Below, piece by piece: positions 43,601-51,900 of a stretch of 64,000 nucleotides of DNA. Where the stretch lies: contig JAKSMW010000001.1 in the NCBI GenBank assembly GCA_024400395.1, forward strand, positions 1 through 64,000, read 5' to 3'. This DNA is from Bacteroidales bacterium (GTDB lineage: Bacteria; Bacteroidota; Bacteroidia; Bacteroidales; F082). Position numbers and translations under genes: made by a program. The first letter of the stretch is position 1; every line of letters begins with the position of its first letter. The notes beneath the pieces were generated by a model. That model was not told the DNA's origin. It did no database searches and worked only from the letters and a program-made list of their open reading frames with translations.

Positions 43601-46466
43601 CTTCCATCACTTTAAATGAAATCTTTTTCACGTTGTTATTCAACATGATACGTTCCGAATAACGGATGTTTTCGTTGTTTGTGACATAAACAATCGCCAT
43701 CACGTTATTTGCCGACGAGCCGATGTTAAGATTGATTTCATCGCCGGGTTGCACGGAGCTGTTGTCAATCGCCGACCAACACAAAGTCTTGAACGGCATC
43801 TTCGTTGATTTCGGTTCAAAAAACACAAATTTCTCTGAATATTCTGACAGTGTATCGTCAACGGATTTCAGTTCGATGACGTAATTTCCGGCGGCTAACT
43901 TTGTATTTTTCTTGAACAATTCAGCCTCGCCATCGACTTTCAGAACGTTTTCATAAACGACCTCGCAGTCTTTCAAATCGAGTTTTTCAACATTATAGAA
44001 ATCGAAATTCGGGAAGAGGTTTTTCAACTCTTCGTCTTTCAGAAGATGTCTGTCAAAACTTCCTAAATTGTACGTAAATCTTTCATTGTCAGCAACTTTA
44101 TAAATCTTACACTCAATATTTGTCGATGCAGGATTTCCGCTGATGTTCGACACGACGACCTTGCAATCCTTCAAATCGTCGGAAGTGATGACGTTCCCGG
44201 AATTACTTGCGAGTTTCTGATTTTTTTTGAGCGTGATGTTGAATTTGTTGTAGGAAGCATTTATGGAATACGAGTCCTCGTGCGTCTCGCCTTGCGCATC
44301 CGTGACCTTCACATTAATTATATAGGTGAACATCGGAAGTTCGCGTGCTTTTACGCTATTGTCGGGAATCAATTGAAAATCAATGTTAAACAATCCGCCG
44401 GCCTCGGTCGTTCCTTCACCGGAAGCGATTTGTTCGGTTTCGATGTTTCTGAAAATCCACCACCAGCATCTGAACGGGAAAGTGGTCTGGCGCATGATCG
44501 TGTATTCGTATTTCGCATTGTCGATTCCGAAACCTGAAAACGCCATGACATTACCCGTAACTCTCACATTATCACCGATTGAATATTCCTTTTCGGGTTT
44601 GTTGAACGTGACTTCAAAGGTCGGACGTTTGTATTCTTCAACCTTGAAATATACACTTCCATCGTTGGTCGTAATACGGAAATCTCCATTCAAAGCATCA
44701 AACGGCAGAACGAAACTTCCCGAAAAAGCACCGAAGTCGTCGGTTACAAACGATTGTTTTTCAACTATTTGATAATTTGCGTCGAGCAATTTGACTTCGA
44801 TTTTCTCGTTGGTCAACAATTCGTTTGTCTTTCCGTTTCCACGTGTGCAGATGCCTTTGAACTGCACCGTCTGACCCGGACGGTAAATCTGACGGTCGGT
44901 GAAAAGACGGACTTGCTTTCTGAAATTGCCTTGTTTTACATTATTATTCCAAATCAAATCATGCGACAGCAAGACGTCATCGCCTGAAAACAGATTGATT
45001 ATGAAGCCTGTGGAAATATCCGGCATCACGGCGTAACCCTCGGAATCTGTCGTCACGCTGCCCTTTGACTTTTGGACATATACGCCTTTTTTGTAATCAT
45101 ATTCCTCCTTGAAAAACTCGGCTTTCACGCCTCCGATTGGCGAACCTGTCTCGCGGTTCAAAGTGTAAATTTCATTTTTCCCGTCGAAGTTATGAACGGC
45201 GTAAGTAAGATTGCTGACCTGAAACACATTGAAAATCAATTTGTCTGTGTTGTCAAAGTCATCGGTTGCCGACACGAGCATGATATACGAGCCGACTTCG
45301 AGAGCCGGAAGCGCAATGAGCGACGAATGCGTTTTGTAATCGGTCTCGGCTGGAATCTTCAATGTTTCTTCAGCCACGATTTCCTTGAAAGTCAACAATT
45401 TAAGAACTTCCTCCAAGTTTAAATTCCTGTTATTGGTGATGTCTTTGGCATCAACTTTATAAATCCTGTACGAAGGATTTGTTGTGTTTCTATACGAAAA
45501 CCCGGCCGGAATCGGCTTTCCCGGAATCTGAACGTTCTGCATTTCAATGGAAACGGAGTTGTCCAATATACTCTTCCTGCAATCAATACATTTGCTGTAA
45601 TCATCTGATATTGAATCCATTGCAATGACTTCATCGCACAATTTCAGTGCTTCTACGTAATTTTCCTCACGCATCATGATGTTGGCTTGCGAAGACTTGA
45701 TTCTTGCAATAGTAACATTGTCTTTGCAACCTTTCAAAATATCATTCAATTCATTGAAATACAAAATGTTATGCTCATTGTCATGATAATAATCCACAAG
45801 ACGTTCTATTTGGTTTATCTTGTTATACACAGAGGCCTTTCCATATTTCTTATCGTTATCAAAATCAATGAGTTGCGCATATAAAGAATTGTATTTTTCA
45901 ATATATTCGTCCAAATCATCATCATAGAAATCAAGGACGGAATGTGCGATGTAGTCGTATGCTGTCGGTTCGAGTTCCACGTCAAACTTGGTTTTCTCAT
46001 TTTCAAAAAGTGGTTTATATGTTGACATCGATGTCTTTTTCAATGCTTTTATATTTTCGAAGGCTGACAGATATTGGCCTTCAATATCTATTGGATTATT
46101 ATTGAATTTATATGAATATTCATTATAATTTCTTGCAATTTGAATTTTCAATATTGCCTGCGAGATGTCGGAAAGTTTTGGCAGATACGCATTGCAGTAA
46201 TTTATGGTTGTGTCGATGACATTTTCGCTGTTGAGTTGGAAAACCTCGCTTCGTTTGACGGCGACTTTCAGCAGCTGGACATCATTTTTCTCCGCAATTG
46301 ACAGTGTTTCAATTTCATCGAGGACTTTCCTCGCCGATTCGGGAAGCCGTTTTGAAATGTTTTCATCAAATTCCTTCCATTGGCTGTCGAACGTCGATTG
46401 TGCGTTTGTGCAATTTGTCATGAGAAATAAGGTAATTGTTGTTAATAATAATTGTTTAATTTTCAT
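40683..46466 (-). CDS. Giant alpha-2-macroglobulin-like protein lacking the thioester
   Basis: A 1927-residue exported protein with signal MKIKQLLLTTITLFLMTNCTNAQ. Around residues 530-560 the MG2-type segment (LFTDRQIYRPGQTVQFKGIC) is clear. The A2M-type core follows (TRWKLRMLAYTKDLKVG near 1220) and then a helical thioester-type domain (about 1360-1680; GGWPWVEGMPESPLVTQYIL). The usual CxEQ thioester is replaced: the sequence KYAETAFHRYF at about 1389 has Tyr in place of Cys and Thr in place of Gln. It should therefore not bind proteases covalently. MTNC in the signal could also be a lipobox. It is downstream of tdk and an acyltransferase on the same strand. The role is probably periplasmic or surface protease trapping or structural. 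Confidence 0.88.
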   Translation of the reverse strand: MKIKQLLLTTITLFLMTNCTNAQSTFDSQWKEFDENISKRLPESARKVLDEIETLSIAEKNDVQLLKVAVKRSEVFQLNSENVIDTTINYCNAYLPKLSDISQAILKIQIARNYNEYSYKFNNNPIDIEGQYLSAFENIKALKKTSMSTYKPLFENEKTKFDVELEPTAYDYIAHSVLDFYDDDLDEYIEKYNSLYAQLIDFDNDKKYGKASVYNKINQIERLVDYYHDNEHNILYFNELNDILKGCKDNVTIARIKSSQANIMMREENYVEALKLCDEVIAMDSISDDYSKCIDCRKSILDNSVSIEMQNVQIPGKPIPAGFSYRNTTNPSYRIYKVDAKDITNNRNLNLEEVLKLLTFKEIVAEETLKIPAETDYKTHSSLIALPALEVGSYIMLVSATDDFDNTDKLIFNVFQVSNLTYAVHNFDGKNEIYTLNRETGSPIGGVKAEFFKEEYDYKKGVYVQKSKGSVTTDSEGYAVMPDISTGFIINLFSGDDVLLSHDLIWNNNVKQGNFRKQVRLFTDRQIYRPGQTVQFKGICTRGNGKTNELLTNEKIEVKLLDANYQIVEKQSFVTDDFGAFSGSFVLPFDALNGDFRITTNDGSVYFKVEEYKRPTFEVTFNKPEKEYSIGDNVRVTGNVMAFSGFGIDNAKYEYTIMRQTTFPFRCWWWIFRNIETEQIASGEGTTEAGGLFNIDFQLIPDNSVKARELPMFTYIINVKVTDAQGETHEDSYSINASYNKFNITLKKNQKLASNSGNVITSDDLKDCKVVVSNISGNPASTNIECKIYKVADNERFTYNLGSFDRHLLKDEELKNLFPNFDFYNVEKLDLKDCEVVYENVLKVDGEAELFKKNTKLAAGNYVIELKSVDDTLSEYSEKFVFFEPKSTKMPFKTLCWSAIDNSSVQPGDEINLNIGSSANNVMAIVYVTNNENIRYSERIMLNNNVKKISFKVMEEDRGALAFDVVFVKHNQLQKVNYNVKVPFDNLKLDVELHVERTNLLPGAEETWSVTIRDYKKNPAFASLLAGMYDSSLDAIVPSYYGNDWSLNMIPSYRKSSTFNFDRGFGNNVASLYSYNYNFFFNPAMLYSDVALIQIFNGSRRNIMYKQTGMKSLGAVADYADVVYESVAVEEEMAESPSAAVQDEDIDVDNMEKEDAPVMQIRSNFNETAFFYPNLKTDENGDATFSFTMPDALTRWKLRMLAYTKDLKVGTYENTFVTQKPVMIMADMPRFCYDEDTLWLVANVVNLSEEAISPVAKLEVFEDVENNVTLNDIILSEKEIKMEEIPAGRSLSVRWKVAMKKDVNLLTFRFSATAGDFSDAEQHLMPVLSTEVFMTQTFSLIAKGNEKKNYNFNFENEGERNHAITLNVSKNPTWYAVQALPYLNNDNEKYAETAFHRYFTNSVARHIAASLKDSPEMKRLLESLNDDSSNNAKSELEKNQELKEILLNETPWVMDAKNEAEQRANISKLFDTKAIDKNIESALKILKKKQKPSGGWPWVEGMPESPLVTQYILGGFGRLESLTSNKDAGAIAEKAFHFIENDVVKRFNDLKESDRKDYHCGVMIVRELFVMSYFPKFKTNEKFNEARAFYIGKLKNDWTSFNFEAQAGIALILNRKGDKTEAMAILKSLRECAQKNELGMYWFETGYSWYSGSTRQSIGVEDEARILEAFNEIDPKNEEIDAMRFWILGQKRTNMWDNDRATAEAVYAIVNRGTDWTNDNGEVTITISGDEFDLNNGEAGAGFVQKILSTDGDYSNVSIDNQTNHQVWGGMFRQYFVPIDKVRKSNEDMKMRRELFIERIEGDKTSYVPVSEGDIKVGDKIKIVLHIENQQDMEFVYLKDLRGACFEPTEQISRYHYDNGLWYYQSTSDVAMEFFFDNMPKGKHELSHTVYVTKEGSFSAGYAVVQCQYAPEFGAYSEGNRIEIQNK

Positions 46467-46477
46467 AATGTTATGAT

Positions 46478-47594
46478 TTATTTGTTATTACTCTTTTTTA
46501 TGAAAAAATGTGTTTTCTTTTTTAAAAATTCAAAACTTTTTTGATATACAAAATAACCTAAAATACTGATAATTATTGTTGTGAACAGAAACAAAATAGC
46601 AGAACAATATCTGCCTGACGCCGTGCCGAGATTGTTTGCCATTGTCACAAACGGGTCGCGCAAAACTCCGTTGGAAACGAAAATTATCATCGAAATCTCG
46701 CCGATAAAAACCAAAATACGGTTTTGTCTCCCGATGCTGTCATCACTTTTCCCTAACAAAAAAAACGCACGAGATTGTTAAAATCCCGACTGACAAAAAA
46801 GTGAGCGGAAAAAACGCTTTGTAAAAATTGCCTAACATAAAGATTATCAACGCAATTATCGCAATGACAAATGACATTTCCCTTCCTTGGCTCCGTGCCA
46901 ACCACATTCCCAAGATGAAAACCGGCAGATATCCGGGAGCGTTCATGAAAACATAGACTTCAACATCAGGCATAAGTCCATATACGCAAAAATATGAAAA
47001 TATGATACATATTATTGCAATAGTTGACAACAATTTAAACTTACTTTTTTCAAATAGTTTAAACAAAATCGGGAACAGCAGATAAAGCTGAAATATCAAA
47101 CCGAAAAACCACCACGGCCCGACCATTTTCGTGCCGCAACCAGGAATCAGAGTGTGAATGAAAAATATTCTGTAACCTATGTGTTTCCAGTCGTAACCGG
47201 AAAACGTTTTTCCTTCAATTACAAGTTTCGAGAAGAAGAAAATCACGATTCCGATGAGCAGAAGCAGCCAGAGTTTGACAACACGTTTGCAGATAAACTC
47301 CCGAAAACCGACTTCATTTTTCATCATCGAAAGGGTGAGGCCGTAGCCGCTCAGCAGGACGAAAACCACCACGCCGTAATGACCGAGAAACGAAAAAACG
47401 GTGTTGACGCAATCGGCGGGAGAAATTGTTAATGTGTCGAGAAAGCAATGCACGCGGCTTGGGTTGAAATAGAATTCGTTTTCGCCGCATTTATAAGGCT
47501 CTATCCAATGAAAGAAATTGTGCAAGGCAATGGTCAGTATTGCTATCGCCTTGATTTCCAATGTTTTATTTTTCGACAGAATTGTTAACGTCAT
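46478..47594 (-). pseudogene. Acyltransferase_3 family membrane protein with a frameshift
   Basis: The first frame (283 residues, from 47594) starts TLEIKAIAILTIALHNFFHW, with the catalytic-site H, and has many membrane segments, as in O-acyltransferases that modify cell-surface glycans. It stops at 46743, whereas a second frame (46759-46478, GRQNRILVFIGEISMIIFVSNGV) continues the family's C-terminal helices. The break lies in a run of eight A (plus strand 46758-46765), where loss of one base would rejoin the frames. It could be a true frameshift, a phase-variable tract or a sequencing error. The gene overlaps tdk by ATGA and is followed 11 bp later by the macroglobulin gene. Confidence 0.75.
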
Positions 47595-48190
47595 TCTCGC
47601 TTATCTCTCATCTCTTTCTCCGCCATCGCTTTCAGGTAGCAGCTTCTGCAAAGCGGTTCGTAACTCTCGGTCTCGCCGAGCACCACGAGTTTGTCGCCGG
47701 CGATGGTGCGGTGCGAATACTGCGCCAAGCTGCCGCATCTCATGCAGATTGCGTGGACTTTCATCACGTCTTCGGCTATCGCCATGAGGTTGGGCATCGG
47801 GCCGAAAGGTTTTCCGAGGAAATCCATGTCGAGACCTGCGACGATGACCCTGATACCTTGATTGGCAAGTTGCTGGCACACGTCAACGAGTTCGCTGCCG
47901 AAAAACTGCGCCTCGTCGATGCCGACAACGTCAACGTCGTTGGCGTAAAACAAGATCTGCTGCGCGTTTTCGACCGGTATCGAATTGACAGCGTTGGCGT
48001 TATGCGAGACCACGTCTTCTTCGCTGTAGCGTGTGTCGATGCCGGGTTTGAAAATCTCGACCTTCAATTTTGCAATCCGGGCGCGGTTCAGGCGGCGTAT
48101 CAATTCCTCGGTTTTGCCAGAAAACATTGAGCCGCACACCACCTCAATCCAGCCCTGAGTCTTGTTGTGATAATCTTTTTCAAGAAACAT
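47591..48190 (-). CDS. tdk: Thymidine kinase
   Basis: A 199-residue type II thymidine kinase that phosphorylates thymidine to dTMP in the salvage pathway. Motifs: P-loop [14 protein letters not shown] near residue 20, DEAQFF near 95, zinc-binding Cys pairs near 149-152 (CMRCG) and 182-185 (CRSC). The start at 48190 (MFLEKDYHN) fits the family length and follows a minus-strand TAATTTTG element; an upstream extension would overlap the divergent gene's promoter. The ATGA overlap couples it to the acyltransferase gene. Confidence 0.95.
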   Translation of the reverse strand: MFLEKDYHNKTQGWIEVVCGSMFSGKTEELIRRLNRARIAKLKVEIFKPGIDTRYSEEDVVSHNANAVNSIPVENAQQILFYANDVDVVGIDEAQFFGSELVDVCQQLANQGIRVIVAGLDMDFLGKPFGPMPNLMAIAEDVMKVHAICMRCGSLAQYSHRTIAGDKLVVLGETESYEPLCRSCYLKAMAEKEMRDKRE

Positions 48191-48213
48191 ACTCGTCGTA
48201 TTAAAAAATAACC

Positions 48214-48221
48214 TATTTTTG
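48214..48221 (+). promoter_or_regulatory. -7 promoter of the acidic-protein gene
   Basis: TATTTTTG fits TAnnTTTG, 30 bp before the ATG at 48252. Confidence 0.55.
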
Positions 48222-48229
48222 TTAGCTCG

Positions 48230-48237
48230 CAAAATTA
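48230..48237 (-). promoter_or_regulatory. -7 promoter of tdk
   Basis: Minus-strand TAATTTTG fits TAnnTTTG, about 40 bp upstream of the tdk ATG. It and the plus-strand element are only 8 bp apart, so divergent transcripts start within one small region. Confidence 0.55.
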
Positions 48238-48251
48238 GAAAAATTATTGCT

Positions 48252-49079
48252 ATGGAAGCACGAAAAAATGATGAAAATATCATCCTGAAATTGAAGAGAC
48301 ATCTCGGCAAAATGATGGTTCAGGTCGATTTCCTTTACAGAAACGGTCGCAGCCTCGAACAGTTTGACTACGACATTTTGATGGACAGGACACGTGAGTT
48401 TTACGAACTTCTCATTGATTCACAAGAATTTAATCAAGACCTTGGTGACAGTCAAGACGTGAACGACGAGCCGGCAGACAACGACGTTGAGTTTGAAATA
48501 GAGATGCCGGGCGACAACGAAGATCCTGTCGAAGAGAAAGTTTCCGATGAAGAAGAAAATCCTGTCGAAGAAAACGACGATAACGATGATTTTGACGACG
48601 AAGAAAATCCTGTCGAAGAAAACACCGATGATGACGATGATTTTGACGACGAAGACTGGGAAGATGAAGAAGACGTTACCTTTTCCATCGAGCCTCTCGA
48701 CTTCAATGACGATGAAGAGGAAAAGACGGTTGACGAAGAAAACGAAGAAAAAGCTGAAGAAACAGACTCTGTGGATCCTGAAAATCCCGTCGTGAGCAGC
48801 ATTCCCGAAGACAACAGCCTCGCCGCGCGTCTGCAACGCCGCCCGATTCCCGACATAAGATCCGCGGTGACGCTCAACGACCGCATCATGATGATTCACG
48901 ACCTGTTCAGAGGTTCAGAAGAACGTTACAACAAGACCATCGATGTGCTGAACGAGTTCCCGACAGTAGGAGGCGCGATTGTTTATCTCAGTGAGCTGCG
49001 CGTCGAGCTACAGTGGGACGTCGAGTCGGAGGCGTACACGAAACTCCAGGAACTTGTAGAACGCCGCTTCCTCTATTAA
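48252..49079 (+). CDS. Acidic protein with a low-complexity Asp/Glu middle
   Basis: A 275-residue cytoplasmic protein. The first 65 residues form a helical domain ([20 protein letters not shown]). Residues about 75-175 are a strongly acidic, repetitive tract with several copies of ENPVEEN and DDDDFDDE. The last 80 residues are a conserved-looking helical domain ([37 protein letters not shown]). I do not recognise a named function. The DNA of the acidic part is itself imperfectly repeated. It is followed by rsmI after 23 bp and may share a transcript with it. Confidence 0.8.
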   Translation: MEARKNDENIILKLKRHLGKMMVQVDFLYRNGRSLEQFDYDILMDRTREFYELLIDSQEFNQDLGDSQDVNDEPADNDVEFEIEMPGDNEDPVEEKVSDEEENPVEENDDNDDFDDEENPVEENTDDDDDFDDEDWEDEEDVTFSIEPLDFNDDEEEKTVDEENEEKAEETDSVDPENPVVSSIPEDNSLAARLQRRPIPDIRSAVTLNDRIMMIHDLFRGSEERYNKTIDVLNEFPTVGGAIVYLSELRVELQWDVESEAYTKLQELVERRFLY

Positions 49080-49102
49080 CTTTCAACTTTACAATTCAAA
49101 AA

Positions 49103-49807
49103 ATGAAGTTATATCTTGTCCCCACACCGATCGGAAATCTCGAAGACATCACATTGCGGGCCTTGCGCATACTCCGCGAAGAGGTCGATGTCATTCTTGC
49201 CGAAGACACACGTACAAGCGGTAACTTGTTGAAATATTATGACATAAGCAAGCCGATGGTGGCGTTTCATCTAAACAACGAACACGTTGTTGTGGAACGT
49301 ATCGCGCAGCGCATCGCCGACGGTGAGCGCATGGCTCTTGTCACCGACGCGGGCACTCCTGCCATCTCCGACCCCGGTTTCATGTTGGTGCGCGAATGCA
49401 TCCGCATCGGCGTGCCGGTGGAATGTCTTCCGGGCGCGACGGCGTTTGTCCCCGCCCTCGTCAACTCCGGCTTGGCCGCCGACCATTTCATCTTCGAGGG
49501 CTTCCTGCCGCACAAGAAAGGCCGTCAGACGAAGATAAAGCAAATCGTTGAAAACGAATATACCACGATACTTTACGAGTCACCGTTCCGGCTTGTCAAG
49601 ACACTCGAACAACTCGCCGAAGCCGCCGGTGCGGAACGCCATGTGTCAGTCGCCCGCGAGCTGACAAAAGTCTTTGAAGAGAACGTCCGCGGCACACTCG
49701 CCGAAGTGATTGATTATTTCTCAAAAAAAGAAGTGAAAGGCGAAATCGTGATTGTTTTTGAAGGGAAAAACCATAACAAAAACACAAACCAAGACGAAAA
49801 CGAATAG
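49103..49807 (+). CDS. rsmI: 16S rRNA (cytidine1402-2'-O)-methyltransferase
   Basis: A 234-residue enzyme of the tetrapyrrole-methylase fold that methylates C1402 of 16S rRNA using S-adenosylmethionine. Diagnostic N-terminal motif LVPTPIGNLEDITLRAL, AEDTRTSGNLLKYY near 33, LVTDAGTPAISDPGFMLV near 80 and the GATAFVPALVNSG block near 114 are all present. The ATG at 49103 places the family N-terminus at residue 1. The C-terminal tail is short and polar. It is followed 21 bp later by the barrel gene. Confidence 0.95.
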   Translation: MKLYLVPTPIGNLEDITLRALRILREEVDVILAEDTRTSGNLLKYYDISKPMVAFHLNNEHVVVERIAQRIADGERMALVTDAGTPAISDPGFMLVRECIRIGVPVECLPGATAFVPALVNSGLAADHFIFEGFLPHKKGRQTKIKQIVENEYTTILYESPFRLVKTLEQLAEAAGAERHVSVARELTKVFEENVRGTLAEVIDYFSKKEVKGEIVIVFEGKNHNKNTNQDENE

Positions 49808-49828
49808 ATAACCATAAAAATATTAACA

Positions 49829-51214
49829 ATGAGAAAACTATTAACTTTTGCGATGCTGCTTCTGATTTCATTCGGACTTGCGGCGCAGACGACAGAGACG
49901 ACAAAACCAAAGAAAGAAAAGAAAGCCAAGAAAGAGAAAATCTACAACGAGAAAGGCGAGATCATCAAGAAAGGCTGGAACTTCGGTCCGCTTCCGGTGG
50001 TGGGCTACCGTTCCGACATGGGATTCCAGTACGGAGTCTGCATGGACGTTTTCAACTACGGCGACGGTTCGAAATATCCGGGCTACAACTTCAAGATGAA
50101 CTTTGAAATTTCGACCTACACCAAAGGCTCGAGCGTGTTCCGTTTCTACAGCTATTGGAACAACATCATCCCGAAAGGCAAGCTTTTCGTCGATGTCTCG
50201 TATTTCATCGACAAGAAGTTTGACTTTTACGGATACAACGGCTATGCCGCACCTTACAACAAAGACTTCGCCATCGTAAACAACCTGCCTGACCCGGATT
50301 ACGGCATGAAAGACAGCGGCTTCTACGGCTTCAGCCGGAACCAGTTCCGTTTCGTGGCGAGCATGCAGCAGCAGATCGGCGACATAAAAGGATTTTACTA
50401 TGGAGCCGGCATCGCATATTTCAACAACAAAACCGACAGACTGAAACTCAGCACATACGACGGCCAGACAACACTTTATGACCTATATTGCTTGACAGGC
50501 CTGATCCGTGACGACGAGAAAGACGGCGGCAACGTCACACAATTCAAAGCAGGTCTGATATACGACACGAAAGACTACGAGAACGACCCGACACGCGGCA
50601 TTTACGCCGAGGGCGTCATCACCGCGGCACCCGACATGATTGACGGCAATGATTACTCACACCTGACATTCACCGGCGTCTTCCAGCAGTATGTCCCGTT
50701 GTATAAAGAACATCTCACTTTCGCTTACCGCATCGGCGCACAAAACGTCCTCGCAGGTGACATCCCGTTCTATGCGATGCTGAATACCAACACATTGTTT
50801 TTCAAGAAGATGTACGTCGATGCTTTAGGCGGAGCTTCAAATGTGCGTGGTATCAACAGGAACAGAGTCATCGGCAAAGGTTTCGCCTGGTTGAACCTCG
50901 ACATCCGCTGGAGAATGGTCAATTTCAAGTTCATAAACCAGAACTGGTGCGTGGTGCTCAATCCGTTTGTCGATGCCGGCATGGTGACACAGACTTTCCG
51001 TCTTGACGAACAGAAAGAGTTTGAGCAGTTCTTCCCATACGGCACCGAACTCATTTACAGCGACAAGAAAGAGGTCCCGCACTGGACCGGCGGCCTTGGC
51101 GTGAAACTCATCATGAACAAGAACTTCGTCATTTCAGCCGAGTTCGCGAAACCATTCGACAAACTCGACGGAGCCGGAATGGCATCATATATCGGATTCA
51201 ATTATATTTTCTGA
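49829..51214 (+). CDS. Omp85/BamA-superfamily outer-membrane barrel protein
   Basis: A 461-residue protein with signal peptide (residues 1-20) and a basic linker (PKKEKKAKKEK). The remainder is barrel-like and carries the VRGI motif (GGASNVRGINRNRV) near residue 337, typical of the surface-antigen/Omp85 superfamily, and the end IGFNYIF with a terminal Phe. No POTRA repeats are visible before the barrel, so it is not BamA itself. It may insert or transport proteins or lipids in the outer membrane; the exact role is unknown. A hairpin terminator follows. Confidence 0.85.
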   Translation: MRKLLTFAMLLLISFGLAAQTTETTKPKKEKKAKKEKIYNEKGEIIKKGWNFGPLPVVGYRSDMGFQYGVCMDVFNYGDGSKYPGYNFKMNFEISTYTKGSSVFRFYSYWNNIIPKGKLFVDVSYFIDKKFDFYGYNGYAAPYNKDFAIVNNLPDPDYGMKDSGFYGFSRNQFRFVASMQQQIGDIKGFYYGAGIAYFNNKTDRLKLSTYDGQTTLYDLYCLTGLIRDDEKDGGNVTQFKAGLIYDTKDYENDPTRGIYAEGVITAAPDMIDGNDYSHLTFTGVFQQYVPLYKEHLTFAYRIGAQNVLAGDIPFYAMLNTNTLFFKKMYVDALGGASNVRGINRNRVIGKGFAWLNLDIRWRMVNFKFINQNWCVVLNPFVDAGMVTQTFRLDEQKEFEQFFPYGTELIYSDKKEVPHWTGGLGVKLIMNKNFVISAEFAKPFDKLDGAGMASYIGFNYIF

Positions 51215-51238
51215 TTTTCAGATATTTGCGTCAAATGG

Positions 51239-51275
51239 TAGAGACGTCACAATGTGGCGTCTCTATCGTTTTATG
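51239..51275 (+). terminator. Terminator of the Omp85-type gene
   Basis: TAGAGACG at 51239 pairs with CGTCTCTA ending 51265, followed by a T-containing tail (TCGTTTTATG). Confidence 0.75.
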
Positions 51276-51290
51276 TTCAAATTTGTCAGG

Positions 51291-51800
51291 TTATTTGGTG
51301 TTTTTTCTCATCTTTGCCATGGCGGTGCTGCAAGCGACAATCATCGCTGCGCTCAAAATCACGCCGAGGAGCTGCCAGCCCCAGATGCCGGGGTTGTGGC
51401 TTTCGGCATAATCCTCCATCGTGGCGCGGACTGATTTTATGATGGCGTTTGATGTGAAAGTGGCGCCGCTGACAGCATCCACGTCAAAATCAACGGCCTC
51501 TGACGGAGTAAGGCCATGGAATTTCTCCACCAAACCGCCTTCGACGACGCGTTTCATGTACCTCGGCGTCTCTCGGTTGTCGAGGATTTCGATGTCTGAG
51601 ATTTTCCCGTCCGTCATCGTTATCTTCAGCGGCACGATGTCGTTGTAGCCGATGATCCCGCTGCACAGCGGCTGTGTGTAAATCTCTTCCAATGCTAATG
51701 ATTCCACCATTTTCTTTCCCATGTTTTCGACGGCGAACATCACGGCGAAAAACCCCAATGTCAAAGCCGCCACGCAACTTAAAATTCTCAATGTCTTCAT
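51291..51800 (-). CDS. FMN-binding domain protein (RnfG/NqrC-like)
   Basis: A 169-residue protein with an N-terminal membrane segment (ILSCVAALTLGFFAVMFAV), a small FMN-binding domain and a second membrane segment near the end (LLGVILSAAMIVACSTAM). The motif DAVSGATFTSNAI includes the S-G-A-T-x-T site to which FMN is covalently attached in RnfG/NqrC-type domains. ATG at 51800 gives a short, clean N-terminus; an ATG four codons upstream is possible. No other Rnf/Nqr gene is nearby, so it is probably a single electron carrier. The partner is unknown. Confidence 0.85.
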   Translation of the reverse strand: MKTLRILSCVAALTLGFFAVMFAVENMGKKMVESLALEEIYTQPLCSGIIGYNDIVPLKITMTDGKISDIEILDNRETPRYMKRVVEGGLVEKFHGLTPSEAVDFDVDAVSGATFTSNAIIKSVRATMEDYAESHNPGIWGWQLLGVILSAAMIVACSTAMAKMRKNTK

Positions 51801-51831
51801 GATAAATCTCAAAATTTTATAAATTTCGCCG

Positions 51832-51839
51832 CAAAATTA
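51832..51839 (-). promoter_or_regulatory. -7 promoter of the FMN-binding gene
   Basis: Minus-strand TAATTTTG, 31 bp upstream of the ATG at 51800. Confidence 0.55.
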
Positions 51840-51871
51840 TAAAAAATTCTTCTCCATTTTTTTATTTTACG

Positions 51872-51879
51872 TAAATTTG
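51872..51879 (+). promoter_or_regulatory. -7 promoter of the acyltransferase gene
   Basis: TAAATTTG, 21 bp before the ATG at 51901, divergent from the FMN-binding gene's element. Confidence 0.6.
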
Positions 51880-51900
51880 CGGCATCAAAAATATTGAAAA

